A stretch of DNA of 64,000 bases from Adiantum capillus-veneris (taxonomy: Eukaryota > Streptophyta > Polypodiopsida > Polypodiales > Pteridaceae). The stretch lies in assembly GCA_014529385.2 (NCBI GenBank), contig CM043962.1, positions 37,789,098 through 37,853,097 on the forward strand, written 5' to 3'. Position 1 is the stretch's first letter. Every line of letters begins with the position of its first letter. The position numbers and the translations under genes are program-made. The notes beneath the pieces are model-generated. The model was not told where the DNA came from. It searched no databases and worked only from the letters and a program-made list of their open reading frames with translations. Below are positions 45,302-55,927 of this stretch, one piece after another.

Positions 45302-46549
45302 TTGGCAGCTCATTTTGGTTGGGATGTACATCAATCACACATTGTTACTGCTTTCTTGAATGGTGACATATTTGAAGAAGTTTATGTAATGCAGCCTCGC
45401 GGTTTTGTCATAAAAGGACAAGAGGACAAAGTGTGCAGATGTAAGAAGGCTTTGTATGGGTTGAAGCAATCTCCTCGTGCTTGGTATGAGAAAGCTGACA
45501 CTCATTTGGTTAAATGAGGCTTTCGTAACAGTCCAACAGAAAGCACATTGTATGTAAAGCGTGAGGGTGATGTACTTCTCGTTGTGGTTCTTTATGTGGA
45601 TGATTTGCTGATCACTAGACCAAATGAGAGACATATTGCTGAATTTAAGGCTGGTTTGAATGCTACTTTCAAGATGAAAGATTTGGGGCTGTTGCATCAT
45701 TACTTGGGTATACAGTTTAAGCAGTGTGATGGTGGTATTGCTTTGTGTCAGAAAAGTTACATAGAGACATTGCTATGTAAGTTTGGACTTGAGGATTGCA
45801 AACCTATTGCCACTCCCATGGAAACAGGTTTGAAGTTGAGTCTACATGATGCTAGCGATCCTGCTGATGTCACTCTTTACCAAACTACTGTTGGCTGCCT
45901 CATTTATGTATGCAACACGAGGCTGGATATTCAGTTTGCAATGTCACAGGTCAGCAGATTTATGCATAGCCCAGGGTCTTAGCATTGGCAGGCTGTCAAG
46001 AGGATTTTCCGCTACCTTAGTGAAACTTTACATCTTGGCTTGTTTTATCCCAAGGGGGGATCATTGCCGCCAGACTTACATGCTTTCTCAGACTCGGATT
46101 GGGCTGGCTGTTTTGACACGCAAGTGTCCACAAGTGGTTTTTGTTTCATGCTTGGCAGTTCATGTATATCATGGTTGAGCAAGAAGCAACCTACTGTGGC
46201 CACTTCGAGTTGTGAGGCTGAGTACAGGGCAGTCTTCACAGCTACGGTTGAGTGTGTATGGCTCAGACGCCTTATGGCTGATTTGGGTGTTGGACAGGAC
46301 ACTGCCAACACTATCTACACTGACAGTTAGAGCGCATTGGCAGTTGCGAGGAACCCAGTTTTTCATGCTCGCACAAAGCACATTGAGGTGCATTACCACT
46401 ATGTCAGGGAGAGGCTCTCAGCAGGAGAGATCAGCTTGGCTTATGTGCCAACACAGGACAACCTTGCAGATCTTTTCACAAAGGCATTGTCTCGTGAGAA
46501 GCTTGAAGCTTTCCGCAAAGCTTTGGGCGTACTCCCCTTTGTGGACTGA
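45302..46549 (+). pseudogene. copia-C RT core and RNase H with three in-frame stops
   Basis: One continuous frame broken by TGA 45515-45517, TAG 45980-45982 and TAG 46328-46330. It contains ALYGLKQSPRAWYEK, catalytic YVDDLL, LGIQF and RNase H (SDSDWAG, EAEYRA, YTDS, then HIEVHYHYVRER and DLFTKALSREK). All three stops differ by one base from Arg, Trp/Gln or Gln codons in copia-A, so simple point mutation explains them. Confidence 0.9.
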
Positions 46550-46624
46550 TCATGTCCTTAGGGCATGGCACTGTTCTTTACTCATGTGCCAGCTCTCGTT
46601 CACCGTATCACTCCAATGGGGATT

Positions 46625-46851
46625 TGGTACCATATACATGTGGTAGTGATGTGTGTGAACACACTAGGACCGCCGGGGCATTTTTTCCCTCTTTAGGAGG
46701 TTTTTTCCCCCGTGCATTGTATATACGTCCATCACTCTAGGGCTATCTATCTTTCCAATGCACACTAAGTAACACACTCTCTATTGTGTGCCTTGAGCTT
46801 CCTTCGTCTTCTCCAAGCTGTGTGTGTTTCTCGGCAACCCTAATTCCAACA
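46625..46851 (+). repeat. copia-C 3' LTR (227 bp)
   Basis: TGGTACCATATACATG to ...CTAATTCCAACA, preceded by the purine-rich AATGGGGATT. It differs from the 5' LTR at 7 positions, including the third base. Confidence 0.9.
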
Positions 46852-46904
46852 ATTCTTCATCTTCTCCAAGATGTGTGTGTTTCTCTGCAACCCTAATTCC
46901 AACA
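46852..46904 (+). repeat. 53-bp duplication of the copia-C LTR end
   Basis: Repeats the last part of the LTR (CTTCTCCAAG...GTGTTTCTCTGCAACC to AACA). Only the 3' LTR has it. Confidence 0.85.
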
Positions 46905-48100
46905 ATAGCATGAATTACTAATTTCCCTCTTTAGTTTTCAGCTAGAATTAGTATAATTTGACTTAGATAAATATCTAAACTACTTTTCTAACCTTGAAAT
47001 AATTATCATGGTCTCTTTATCTTGTAATCTAACTCTAATAAATAGCATGTAATCATATCACATGATTTACTAATTTCCCCCTTTAATTTACCCTCAAAAT
47101 AGTGTTTTTCTACTAAGATAATTAGGTAAACTAATTATCTGTGATTAAGATAATTATCACGGGTTTTAAATGAGATGTGATTTACCTCTGATAATTATCT
47201 CAAAGGTTTTTAGTTAAATTTATTATTTTTCCCCATTAATGTTTTCTTAAAAACAGTGTTTTCGTACTAAGATAATTAGTTAAACTAATTATCTGAGGTT
47301 AAGATAATTATCATCGATTTTCTAAGATATTTTTTCCTCTAATAATTATCTCAAAGTATTTTTCCTCTAATAATTATCTCAAAGTATTTTGGATTAGTTA
47401 TCTATTTGCCTCCTTTTATTTTTTCTTAAAAATAGTGTAATTCTACTCAGATAATTAGTTAAATTAATTACCTGAGATTGAGATAATTATCATGAGTTTC
47501 ATATCATGTGATTTACCTCTAGTAAGTATCTCAAAGCATTTTGGATTATTTTGCTATTTTCTCCTTTGTATTTTTCTCAAAAAATAGTGTAATTTAATTA
47601 AGATAATTAGTTAAACTCATTATTTGAGGTTAAGATAATTATCATGGGTTTTAAAAGATGTATTTTCTCTTTGATAATTATCTCAAATCATTTTGGATTA
47701 GTTTACTATTTTCTCCCTTTTGTTTTTCCCTAAAACTAGTGTAATTCTGCTGAGATAATTAGGTAAACTAATTATCTGAAGTTAAGATGATTGTCACGGG
47801 TCCCATAACACGTGATTTATTTTTGATAATTATCTCAAAGAATTTTGGATTAGTTTGCTATTTTCACCTTTCATTTTTCCCTAAAATTAGTATAATTCTG
47901 TTGAGATAATTAGTTAAGCTAGTTATCTGAGGTTAAGATAATTATCACGGGTTCCATAAAATGTGATTTATTTTTGATAATTATCTCAATGTATTTTGGA
48001 TTGATTTGATCATTTCTCCCTTTACTTTTCTCTTAAAAACAGTGTAATTCTGCTTAAATAATTATAAAAATTATTCAAAAAGTTACAAGATAATTTTCCT
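46905..48100 (+). repeat. Degenerate tandem array, right part (about 150-bp units)
   Basis: The word GATAATTATCTCAA followed by a TTTTGGATTAGTTTG-like phrase recurs near 47199, 47371, 47519, 47669, 47824 and 47974, with ATAATTAGTTAAACTAATTATC between the copies. Spacing is about 148-172 bp. The first units resemble those at 41420-41739. Confidence 0.82.
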
Positions 48101-48976
48101 AGCATAATGATAGTTTAGCACAGCTCTGATAATTATCTCATTTTAATCTAAATTTAATTGATATAATTATCATTAATTTATGGTTAAAATGAGTAATTTC
48201 AGCCCTAATATGATATAGTAATTAATTAGGTTAGTATCCTTAAGCTTAATCACAATAATTAGCAGAGAATTATGAATTAAGAGAGATTTTTAGAGTATAA
48301 ATAGGTTTAATCTTTGATTGATTAAGAAAATTATAAATAGGTTAATCTAGTTTTACTAATTAAAAAAGGTTAGTGCTAATTATTGTTGATTAACCAACTA
48401 GAGCTTTGCTCTCTAGTGATTTCTGCGTAGAGGTCCCTCTAGATGAGAGAGAATGTAGCAAGGCTCCTAGTCTGTCTAAAATTGTGAAGCAAGGGGTCAT
48501 ATTTATAGGTTTCTGGGCACTCACAGGCTGGAATTGGCAGTAAATTGCATCCCAAGCAGCCCTACAGCTCCAAAAACGCCCCCTGCTGCTAAATCTATTC
48601 TAGGAAAGTTCATCATTACCCCACACAGCCCCTCAGATACACAAAATCTGCAATTTCTAGAACCTTAGGATAAAAAGTCTTTAGCAGTAATAATTATTGA
48701 AACCATTCAATTTTACTTAACTAATTAAATTCATAGTGTAACCTTTCAGAGCTCGTAACTTTTTCGGGATTTATCGGAATTCTATTCTGAAAAATTATAA
48801 CCATAGTAAAGCTCTGGTTATGGTTCCAAAAATACCAATATTCTCCATAAATGGATCATTCTATAGTGTTTTCTTAACAACCAAGTTAATTTGATCAAGC
48901 TTTGTACAATTTATAAGGTTTCAAAAACTGGAAACCTTACAGAGATTCCTTGAGATTTTCCATCATTCCCCTTAGG
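48101..48976. other. AT-rich sequence with a minus-strand TATA-like site
   Basis: On the minus strand CCTATAAATATGACC (near 48500-48514) is followed about 30-90 bases downstream by pyrimidine-rich sequence, like an LTR promoter or a gene promoter firing toward the tandem array. No coding sequence follows. Confidence 0.35.
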
Positions 48977-49314
48977 AATATGCTATTCTTTCAAAAGGGA
49001 TGACAGGGTTCAAGGCTAAACCGTCAGGGAAACGACCTCCCAAATCACTTCCATAACCACTCGAGCTATCTCGTTCAGGTGCTCTTTGAAGCAACTCAAG
49101 GCAAAAAGAAAATACCCACACAACCTTTGCATGTCCTCTACTCCTAATATGCTATTCTTTCAAAAGGGATGACAGGGTTCAAGGCTAAACCGTCAGGGAA
49201 ACGACCTCCCAAATCACTTCCATAACCACTCGAGCTATCTCGTTCAGGTGCTCTTTGAAGCAACTCAAGGCAAAAAGAAAATACCCACACAACCTTTGCA
49301 TGTCCTCTACTCCT
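48977..49314 (+). repeat. 169-bp tandem duplication, two apparently identical copies
   Basis: Copy 1 is 48977-49145 and copy 2 is 49146-49314. I see no difference between them. The 76-codon minus-strand ORF here is built mostly from the duplicate and has no recognised domain. Confidence 0.92.
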
Positions 49315-49696
49315 CTGTCCATCACCCTCAATCTCCACCCTGATTGTGCTCGTATACTCGTCGCTTGCCTGCACCTGATCATATTTCCCTTGAACTTCCC
49401 CCTCTAAACTGCTTGTTGCGTCAGCCGACAGCTTCCATTCCCTTCAAAAGGGACCTTGCTTGATTCCCAAGGTTTTTTTGGATTTCTCTTAGGTGATACC
49501 CCCTACTCCAAAGAGAAAATTCATTTAAGTAAATAAAAAATGAAATTTGGTTACACATAGTCCAGAAAACTCCATCACTCCAACACACACTTGAGGAGTT
49601 TGTTATTTTGATATTTTATGAAAGTAGGTAGTGCCAAAAACTAAAGGCTCCTTCTTTAGAAGAGAGTTTATATAAACCATAAGCTTTGGTTTTCAC

Positions 49697-49741
<45 letters not shown>

Positions 49742-50014
49742 CGTGTCTCCATGAGCACACGTGAAGTGATCTTAGTGGTTACTAGCACGGCCAAAAGGGG
49801 CGCAATAGCAAAGGGTGATGTGGGTATATACAAGTGGCTCAAGTGGGAACACTGGCTGAAGGCAACAAGAGTTCTAGGCGGGATTAGCAAAATCGCAAAG
49901 GGCCAAGGCAGAAGTAAGGGCATGCTAGTGAGGGGTAAGGGGCTGAGCAACTGCAAGGGTGGAGCTAGCAGGAGCACAAAGAGCCGATGCAACAACCACA
50001 AGAGCACAATAGGA

Positions 50015-50059
<45 letters not shown>

Positions 50060-50381
50060 GCATGCTTCTACGTCCGACCAATTGTCATCTAAGGAATCTC
50101 TTCCAAAATCACAGTCATTCAAAATCACCCTCTTTATTGGTTATAGCTCACCTCTCTTGGCCTTCTGCATGTTGTTGCCCACTATAAACATCGATCTATG
50201 TGACCAACACCTTCTCTATCGAATGAAAGTTATGCAGCCACTCTCTTCCTTGCTCGTGCCTGCCTTTCTTGAGGTCCATGTGTACCCACTGCTCAGCATC
50301 TGTCTATGCGACCCAACACCTTCTCTATTGAATGAAAGCTATGAAGTGGGCTATGATGAGAATGGAGCTCAAAATAGGGAA

Positions 50382-50414
<33 letters not shown>

Positions 50415-50740
50415 TGAGGTCATCTCTACAATCGCGCTTAAATGAATTGGTTTTTTTATAAAGAAGACCCAGTAGGATTTTTAATAATGCAAGGAGACTA
50501 AGGTATGTGAGTATGATTTTTAATAATGCAAGGAGACTAAGGTATGTGAGTATGGGTGTATCCACTCCTACCATAAAAAAAACGAAGGATAAATTAAAAG
50601 TAGAGGCATCCGCTCCCACAACGTAAGCATTGTGCTCAATCGTTACATGGTCATTTTGACATTAGAGTAGTGGGCAACATCAAAGAGATGCTATCTATAT
50701 TCGCAAGCAAACGACCAACGTATCTCTCTCTCACAGCACG
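49315..50740. other. Repeat-rich sequence without a recognised gene
   Basis: Contains a CT/CA tract (about 49697-49740), a CT tract (50019-50056), an uninterrupted G run (50386-50413) and a 39-bp tandem duplication (about 50476-50553, phrase TTTTTAATAATGCAAGGAGA). The 113-codon ORF at 49751-50092 ends in the CT tract and has no motif. Confidence 0.6.
50386..50413 (+). repeat. Poly-G run, about 28 bp
   Basis: Uninterrupted G homopolymer. Its length is likely to vary and be error-prone in assembly. Confidence 0.9.
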
Positions 50741-50793
50741 TCTTTAGCTCAAAACTCGTGGCATGAATCTTTGGGATCTCTTAGAATTGTTGC

Positions 50794-50795
<2 letters not shown>

Positions 50796-50827
<32 letters not shown>

Positions 50828-50943
50828 GTGTATTGTAGCGCGCTTACAGTATGCACGGGCGCCTTCTAGTCGAAGCCCAGGAGGTACAATATCCTCCTAT
50901 ACAGTACGTCTTCACTGTTATGGGAAGTTGATATTTTGCCATG

Positions 50944-50986
<43 letters not shown>

Positions 50987-51052
50987 GTCGGCCAACCCGT
51001 ATACAGCTTGTGATAATCACAAGTAGTAGGTAGAACATGGTTGCATGGGATT

Positions 51053-51110
<58 letters not shown>
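50796..51110 (+). repeat. Three CT microsatellites upstream of the SWEET gene
   Basis: CT tracts at about 50797-50825, 50945-50984 and 51055-51110, lying 240-550 bp before the SWEET start codon. Read on the other strand they are GA repeats, the sequence class bound by plant BBR/BPC GAGA-type factors. A regulatory role here is inference only. Confidence 0.85.
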
Positions 51111-51113
<3 letters not shown>

Positions 51114-51348
51114 CAGCGTCCTTCCTAATTCTTACTTCCACATCCTGCATGGAAAGCCTTCCAGATGCCAAGAAGAGTAGAGCTCTCACACACCTTCACC
51201 ACCACCCCGCCCCCCGGCATCTGCTTCCACACGCGCGGCTGCAGCACCATTAACCCTGCTGACTAACATTCAATTCATTATTGATTAGTTTGCCCTAAAC
51301 ACGGCCTGCCCGCAGACTCCGACCTCCGTTTAATTCTGCGTCAACAAT
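51111..51348 (+). promoter_or_regulatory. Presumed SWEET proximal promoter and 5' UTR
   Basis: Between the last CT tract and the start codon, with a C-rich stretch (CACCACCACCCCGCCCCCC near 51205) and no clear TATA box. The transcription start cannot be placed. Confidence 0.4.
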
Positions 51349-53441
51349 ATGGCACTTAGTCCCGCTGCTGCCATTGCTCGTACCGCCATCGGAATCATTG
51401 GTATCTACCCATCTGTTCGGCACTCTCTGGTGCCCATCATCATTTTGCACAGAAAGAAACAATGCACATGATCCACCATGCAAGAAACAACATATTTCTT
51501 AAACAACTGTTTCTTTTATTGTTTTGCAGGAAATGTGATATCCTTCTTCCTTTTCCTCTCCCCAGTGTAAGTTTATGACCCTTCTCCCTTTTAAATAATG
51601 CTCATCATGTTTTGTATAAAGCACTCATGACATGACACATGTTTAATGCTTGTACCTTGGTTACACACACACACACTATGCATGCAAATTATGAAAATAA
51701 TTAACAAACATAGAGAGGATAGCTAAGGGAATTTACTTTTATTTTATGCTTTTGATTGTGTACATTGTAATATATTCTTGTAGTTGATACTAAACATAAT
51801 TGGTAAAAGTTTGCACAACCCACTAGTCTAAAATGTAAGCCATTGATCATTGTGTTACATGTAATATTTTAGGCCTACATTTAGGAAAGTGGTGAAATGG
51901 AAGTCGACGAGGGAATTCTCTGGAGTGCCATATGTGGTGATGTTGTTCAACTCCCTACTATGGGTCTATTATGGCTTGCCGATAGCTGTACAACCAAATG
52001 CTATACTTGTGGCCACCATAAACGGGGTTGGTTGCGTCCTCGAAATTGTTTACATTGCCACCTTTCTCTTCTATGCCAACTCCAAAGAAAGGGTGAGTGT
52101 ACAAAGCTTACATGATTTGAGTGTAAAATACATTGCATCTTTTAATTGATTATTTAAGGCTAATTGATAGCAAAACACCAAATATACAAATCCATGATTC
52201 TTCTCAATGTATATTTAAATCTATCATATAATTCTCCTTGTTCAACTAAAATTACTAGCCTAAACTCGATTTAGATAGCAACTAAAACAAGTTTTTTTTA
52301 TGTTTAAGCAAATAAACAACTACCAATGTTGGATCTGAGAAAGATATACACCTAGTTTTCGACAGTTAAAATTCAATGTACATAATAATGTACTTGATTT
52401 TTTTTCAGAAAAAAATGCTAATATTGCTTGGAGCGGTATTGTCATTAGTGGCACTTATTGTGGTGTTAACAATGGTGATGGCGAGCCGCAGTAAAAGAAT
52501 AATAATAGTTGGGATCCTTTGTGTGGTTGTGAACGTTGCCATGTACGCATCGCCGCTCACGATCATGGTATGCAAGACTATCTTTTTGCTAAACATTGTA
52601 GATGTTTTCAATGAAAATGGGACTCTTTTTAAGTAAAGAAACACATTTTTTTGAAAAATTGGCCGGAAGGTTAATGATATAAATTTTTTTGTGTTTTTTA
52701 TATACAGAGAAAGGTGATACAAGCAAAGAGTGTCAAATACATGCCTTTTTCTCTCTCTTTTACTTATTTTCTCAATGGACTTATATGGAGTACCTATGCT
52801 TGCATAGGCCTTGATAAATTTCTCTTGGTAAGCTCATCTTGTTAGCCTTCTTGTACAACGTACCCAAATCTAGAATTAAATCAATTTATACACAAAAATC
52901 CTTATTTATACCACCTCACCAATACACCTTTATTGGACCTATCTCATAATTTTTCTTGCATCAAGAAGTTCTCTAATTTTTTATGATGCCCTCAATCCAC
53001 CATAGCATTTTATAGACCTATTTTTGTGTCTTGCAAGATTTGTGCACCTACCTTTTGAAACCATTCTTTGTAGAGTCCACCTTTCCTCGCTCTTATAACC
53101 CCCCTTACACGGTGATACCATACGGTCACCCTTAAGAGAATCCCCTCCGTTTTGAGTCGCGCTATATACATTTACTACATCAAGAATTCGTTTTGATACT
53201 AAATCAATGTTGTACTTTGTAGATTTCAAATGGCTCTGGAGCTTTTCTAGGTGCTTGCCAACTAATAATTTATGCTAAATATTATGGTGGAATACACCCC
53301 GAGGATCAAAAGGACAAAATTAAACAAGGAATCCATCTTGGTAAAGGAGGACAAAAGGTCTGTGGTGCCGATGGTGATGTAGAGAACGGAGCTACCAAGC
53401 ATGATCTTGAAATCACACATGCTTTTAGTGTGGAAACTTGA
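51349..53441 (+). CDS. SWEET family sugar transporter, six exons (268 aa)
   Basis: Exons: 51349-51400, 51530-51566, 51873-52092, 52409-52567, 52708-52827, 53223-53441; all introns are GT-AG. The 37-bp second and 120-bp fifth exons match the usual SWEET layout. The protein has two MtN3/saliva domains (about 10-98 and 132-216) giving seven predicted membrane helices, and works as a bidirectional facilitator of sugars across plasma membrane or tonoplast. The four hinge prolines (P28, P48, P152, P169) and both sugar-pocket asparagines (N79, N199) are present. The residue before N199 is Ser (I-S-N-G), where Pro is usual. The C-terminal tail is about 45 residues, polar and acidic. The start context AACAATATGGC has A at -3 and G at +4. 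By eye it is nearest to clade II (SWEET4-8), but that needs a tree. No frame damage: probably functional. Confidence 0.95.
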
Positions 53442-53744
53442 TGCAATGCAATCTTCAGCTATATGCTTAACTTTGTCTTAATTAGGTGATGTCCATAACC
53501 TCTTTGAGCACTATCAAACCTCTTTGTCAGTATAAGCATACATATCATCAACCCAAAACTATCTATAAACCCAAATCCGACTGACCATCATTACCTCATG
53601 TAGTACTGACTACATATTATTCATGTACAATGAGGACACCCACATGTTAGGGTTTGCAAAAATTTTTAAAAGATAACCACAATAAGTGTGTTTTAACTCG
53701 CGAGATGTACATTTGGTTATGCAGATGTTATAATTGGTGAGAAA

Positions 53745-53750
53745 AATAAA
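53745..53750 (+). terminator. Possible SWEET polyadenylation signal AATAAA
   Basis: Best canonical hexamer downstream, about 300 bp after the stop. Plant signals are loose, so this is a candidate only. Confidence 0.35.
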
Positions 53751-54112
53751 GTTTATACATTGTACTGTAATCTTTAATTAACATGGATAAATTTGTTTAA
53801 CTTGCAAGATGTACATTTGGGTCTTTAATTAACATGGATAAATTTTTAATTGACACTATATAATCCTTAATTAACATGGATAAATCTTTCATCACTCAAA
53901 AGGAAGTTCTTTTGTAAGGTCTTGGTTATTATATTCTCTGATATCTTTAGTCCCAAGTTAGATTCTTGTATAGAGATGAGGTGTCAGCGACATGCTACAA
54001 ATTGGCACTATGTTTTGCCATAACATTTAAGGCTTAAAATTGTTGTAGTATAAAGCAACCCAAAGCCCCCTTGTATGATCACTAATTTATTGCTGAGTTG
54101 ATTGGTTCAAGA

Positions 54113-54185
<73 letters not shown>

Positions 54186-54355
54186 CCCCCAACATCCCCC
54201 AAAGCATCACATCCTTGGGTAGCAGTTTTAGAAGCTTTAGAGGAGCAAGATGAGGTCTAGAAAACACATTTTTTTTCTTCATTGCTTTCTTCTAGTTTCA
54301 TTCTAAAACTCCGTCACCTCAGTGGACTTGGACGGATTGATCTTAACATTGATTC
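53751..54355. other. SWEET downstream flank with short repeats and a CT tract
   Basis: CTTTAATTAACATGGATAAAT recurs three times between 53770 and 53890. A CT tract with terminal poly-C is at 54117-54190. No gene. Confidence 0.6.
54117..54190 (+). repeat. (CT)n microsatellite ending in poly-C
   Basis: About 66 bp of CT then eight C. It is preceded by a 70-bp segment (from 54048) shared with 55779-55840. Confidence 0.93.
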
Positions 54356-55025
54356 AAAACGTTGTTGGGAATAGGAGATCCAATAAGCCAACATTTTGAA
54401 GGACGTTTTGGACCACGTTTTGAAATGCGGGTTGCTTGGAGGTCCATCTCATGAAGCACGTTCCGAACCACATTGTAAAATGCAAGTTGCTTGGGAGTCC
54501 ATCTCACGGCATATTCTATGGATCAAATGGGTTGTGCTCTATAGTAGCATCCTGAAACGTTGTGGATGTGGCTTTGTCGATGAAGCTGGTGGCTTGGTCT
54601 TTGACTACAATCAAAATGTTGTTGGGGATAGGAGATCCAATGGGCTAGTGTTTTGAAGCATGTTTTAGACCACGTTTTGAAATGCAGGTTGCTTCGGGGT
54701 CCATCTCATGGCATCTCCTATGAATCAAACGAGTTGTGCTCTACAGTAGCATCCTGAAACATTGTGGCTATAGCTTGTTTGTCGGTGAAGCTGGTGGCTT
54801 GGTCTTTGACTACATTTGAAACGTTGTTGGGGATAGGAGATCTAATGGGTCAGTGTTTTGAAGCACGTTTCACACCATGTTTTGAAGCATGTTTCACACC
54901 ATGTTTTGAAATGCAGGTCCATCTCATAGCATCTCCTCGAATGGGCTATGCTCTATAGTAGCGTCCTGAAATGTTGCGGTTTTGGTTTTGTTGGTGAAGC
55001 TTGTGACTTGATCTTTGAATGCATT
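54356..55025 (+). repeat. Tandem repeat, three copies of about 208-254 bp
   Basis: Copies begin near 54356, 54610 and 54818, each with CGTTGTTGGGGATAGGAGAT, a TTTTGAAATGC phrase, CATCTCATGGCATCTCC and GAAGCTGGTGGCTTGGTC (variants). The first copy is longer through an internal duplication of the TTTTGGACCACGTTTT phrase. Confidence 0.85.
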
Positions 55026-55836
55026 TGATAGAGCTTTTTAAAATTCCTATTGCCTAGGGCTCTAGTGAACTAACTTTGAGCTTGGCTTGTACTTAGTCAC
55101 ACTTAATGGCGGGGGGTCTCTAACTTGCCTCAGTCTTAAAATGCTTCATCGATTGTGTCAATGTGGCGTTTGCTTTGCATGAGGATCTTCAGATCTTCTT
55201 CCAATGCTACCCCCAAAGGGGGTTCGAATGCACGATTTTGTGCCAGGGAAGAGTGCCACAACGGCAATTTTTAAACCCTATGGCCTCACAATTGTTAAAC
55301 CCTAAGGTGAAGCAAGTTCATCTATCGGCTATGAAAAGTGATTTGAACTTGTACTCTTTAGCATAAACAAACACTATGGATGATTGCACAATCCATGGGT
55401 GTCACCCATGGCCGGATTACAGGATGTGTTCCAAAGTTCATTGTCTTGGAAGTTTAAATGTGATGCCTTCATAATTCACAAATAAGAATTCATGGATGCA
55501 ATGTGGTTTACAATTCAATTTTCTATGAGATAAGTGGTGCTCAAGATGGCATTCTATTCAAGATAGGTTGGTAATTGCAAATATTTATCCAGTTGCCGCT
55601 ATGAAAGTGTTCATGGTAGCTTCTTCATTACTTGGTCTTCCCACATATGTCCACTATGAGCTGCAAAGAGGGTGCTAAATGTTTATGGATATCCCAATGT
55701 GATCCTCTACTTCATTATTTGTCTTTTAAGTATTTATTTTACAAGATTCTAAGTAGAGAAAATTACTTTAGGTAGTATAAAAGCAACCCAAAGCTCCCTT
55801 GTATAATCACTAATGCATTGCATAGTTGGTTGGTTT

Positions 55837-55927
<91 letters not shown>

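Larger units (their letters stand above)
41740..46904 (+). mobile_element. Decayed Ty1/copia element copia-C (about 5.1 kb)
   Basis: Plus-strand element with 5' LTR, primer-binding site, gag-protease-integrase-RT-RNase H and 3' LTR. The flanking bases ATAGT (41735-41739) and ATAGC (46905-46909) are probable 5-bp target duplications with one mismatch. I count 7 substitutions between the two 227-bp LTRs (about 3%), so it is older than copia-A. The protein order and the RNase H tail are close to copia-A, but the LTR sequences are unrelated. It lies inside the tandem array. Confidence 0.9.

Noticed and set aside
48977-49314. CRISPR array or LTR pair
   Set aside because: Only two adjacent copies with no spacer between them, in a plant nuclear context; a plain tandem duplication explains it.
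49751-50092. 113-codon plus-strand ORF beginning MSTREVILVV
   Set aside because: It has no motif, its last part is the CT tract, and the opposite strand is equally open.
51897-52115. 72-codon ORF in another frame over the third SWEET exon
   Set aside because: The other frame encodes conserved SWEET residues continuous with neighbouring exons.
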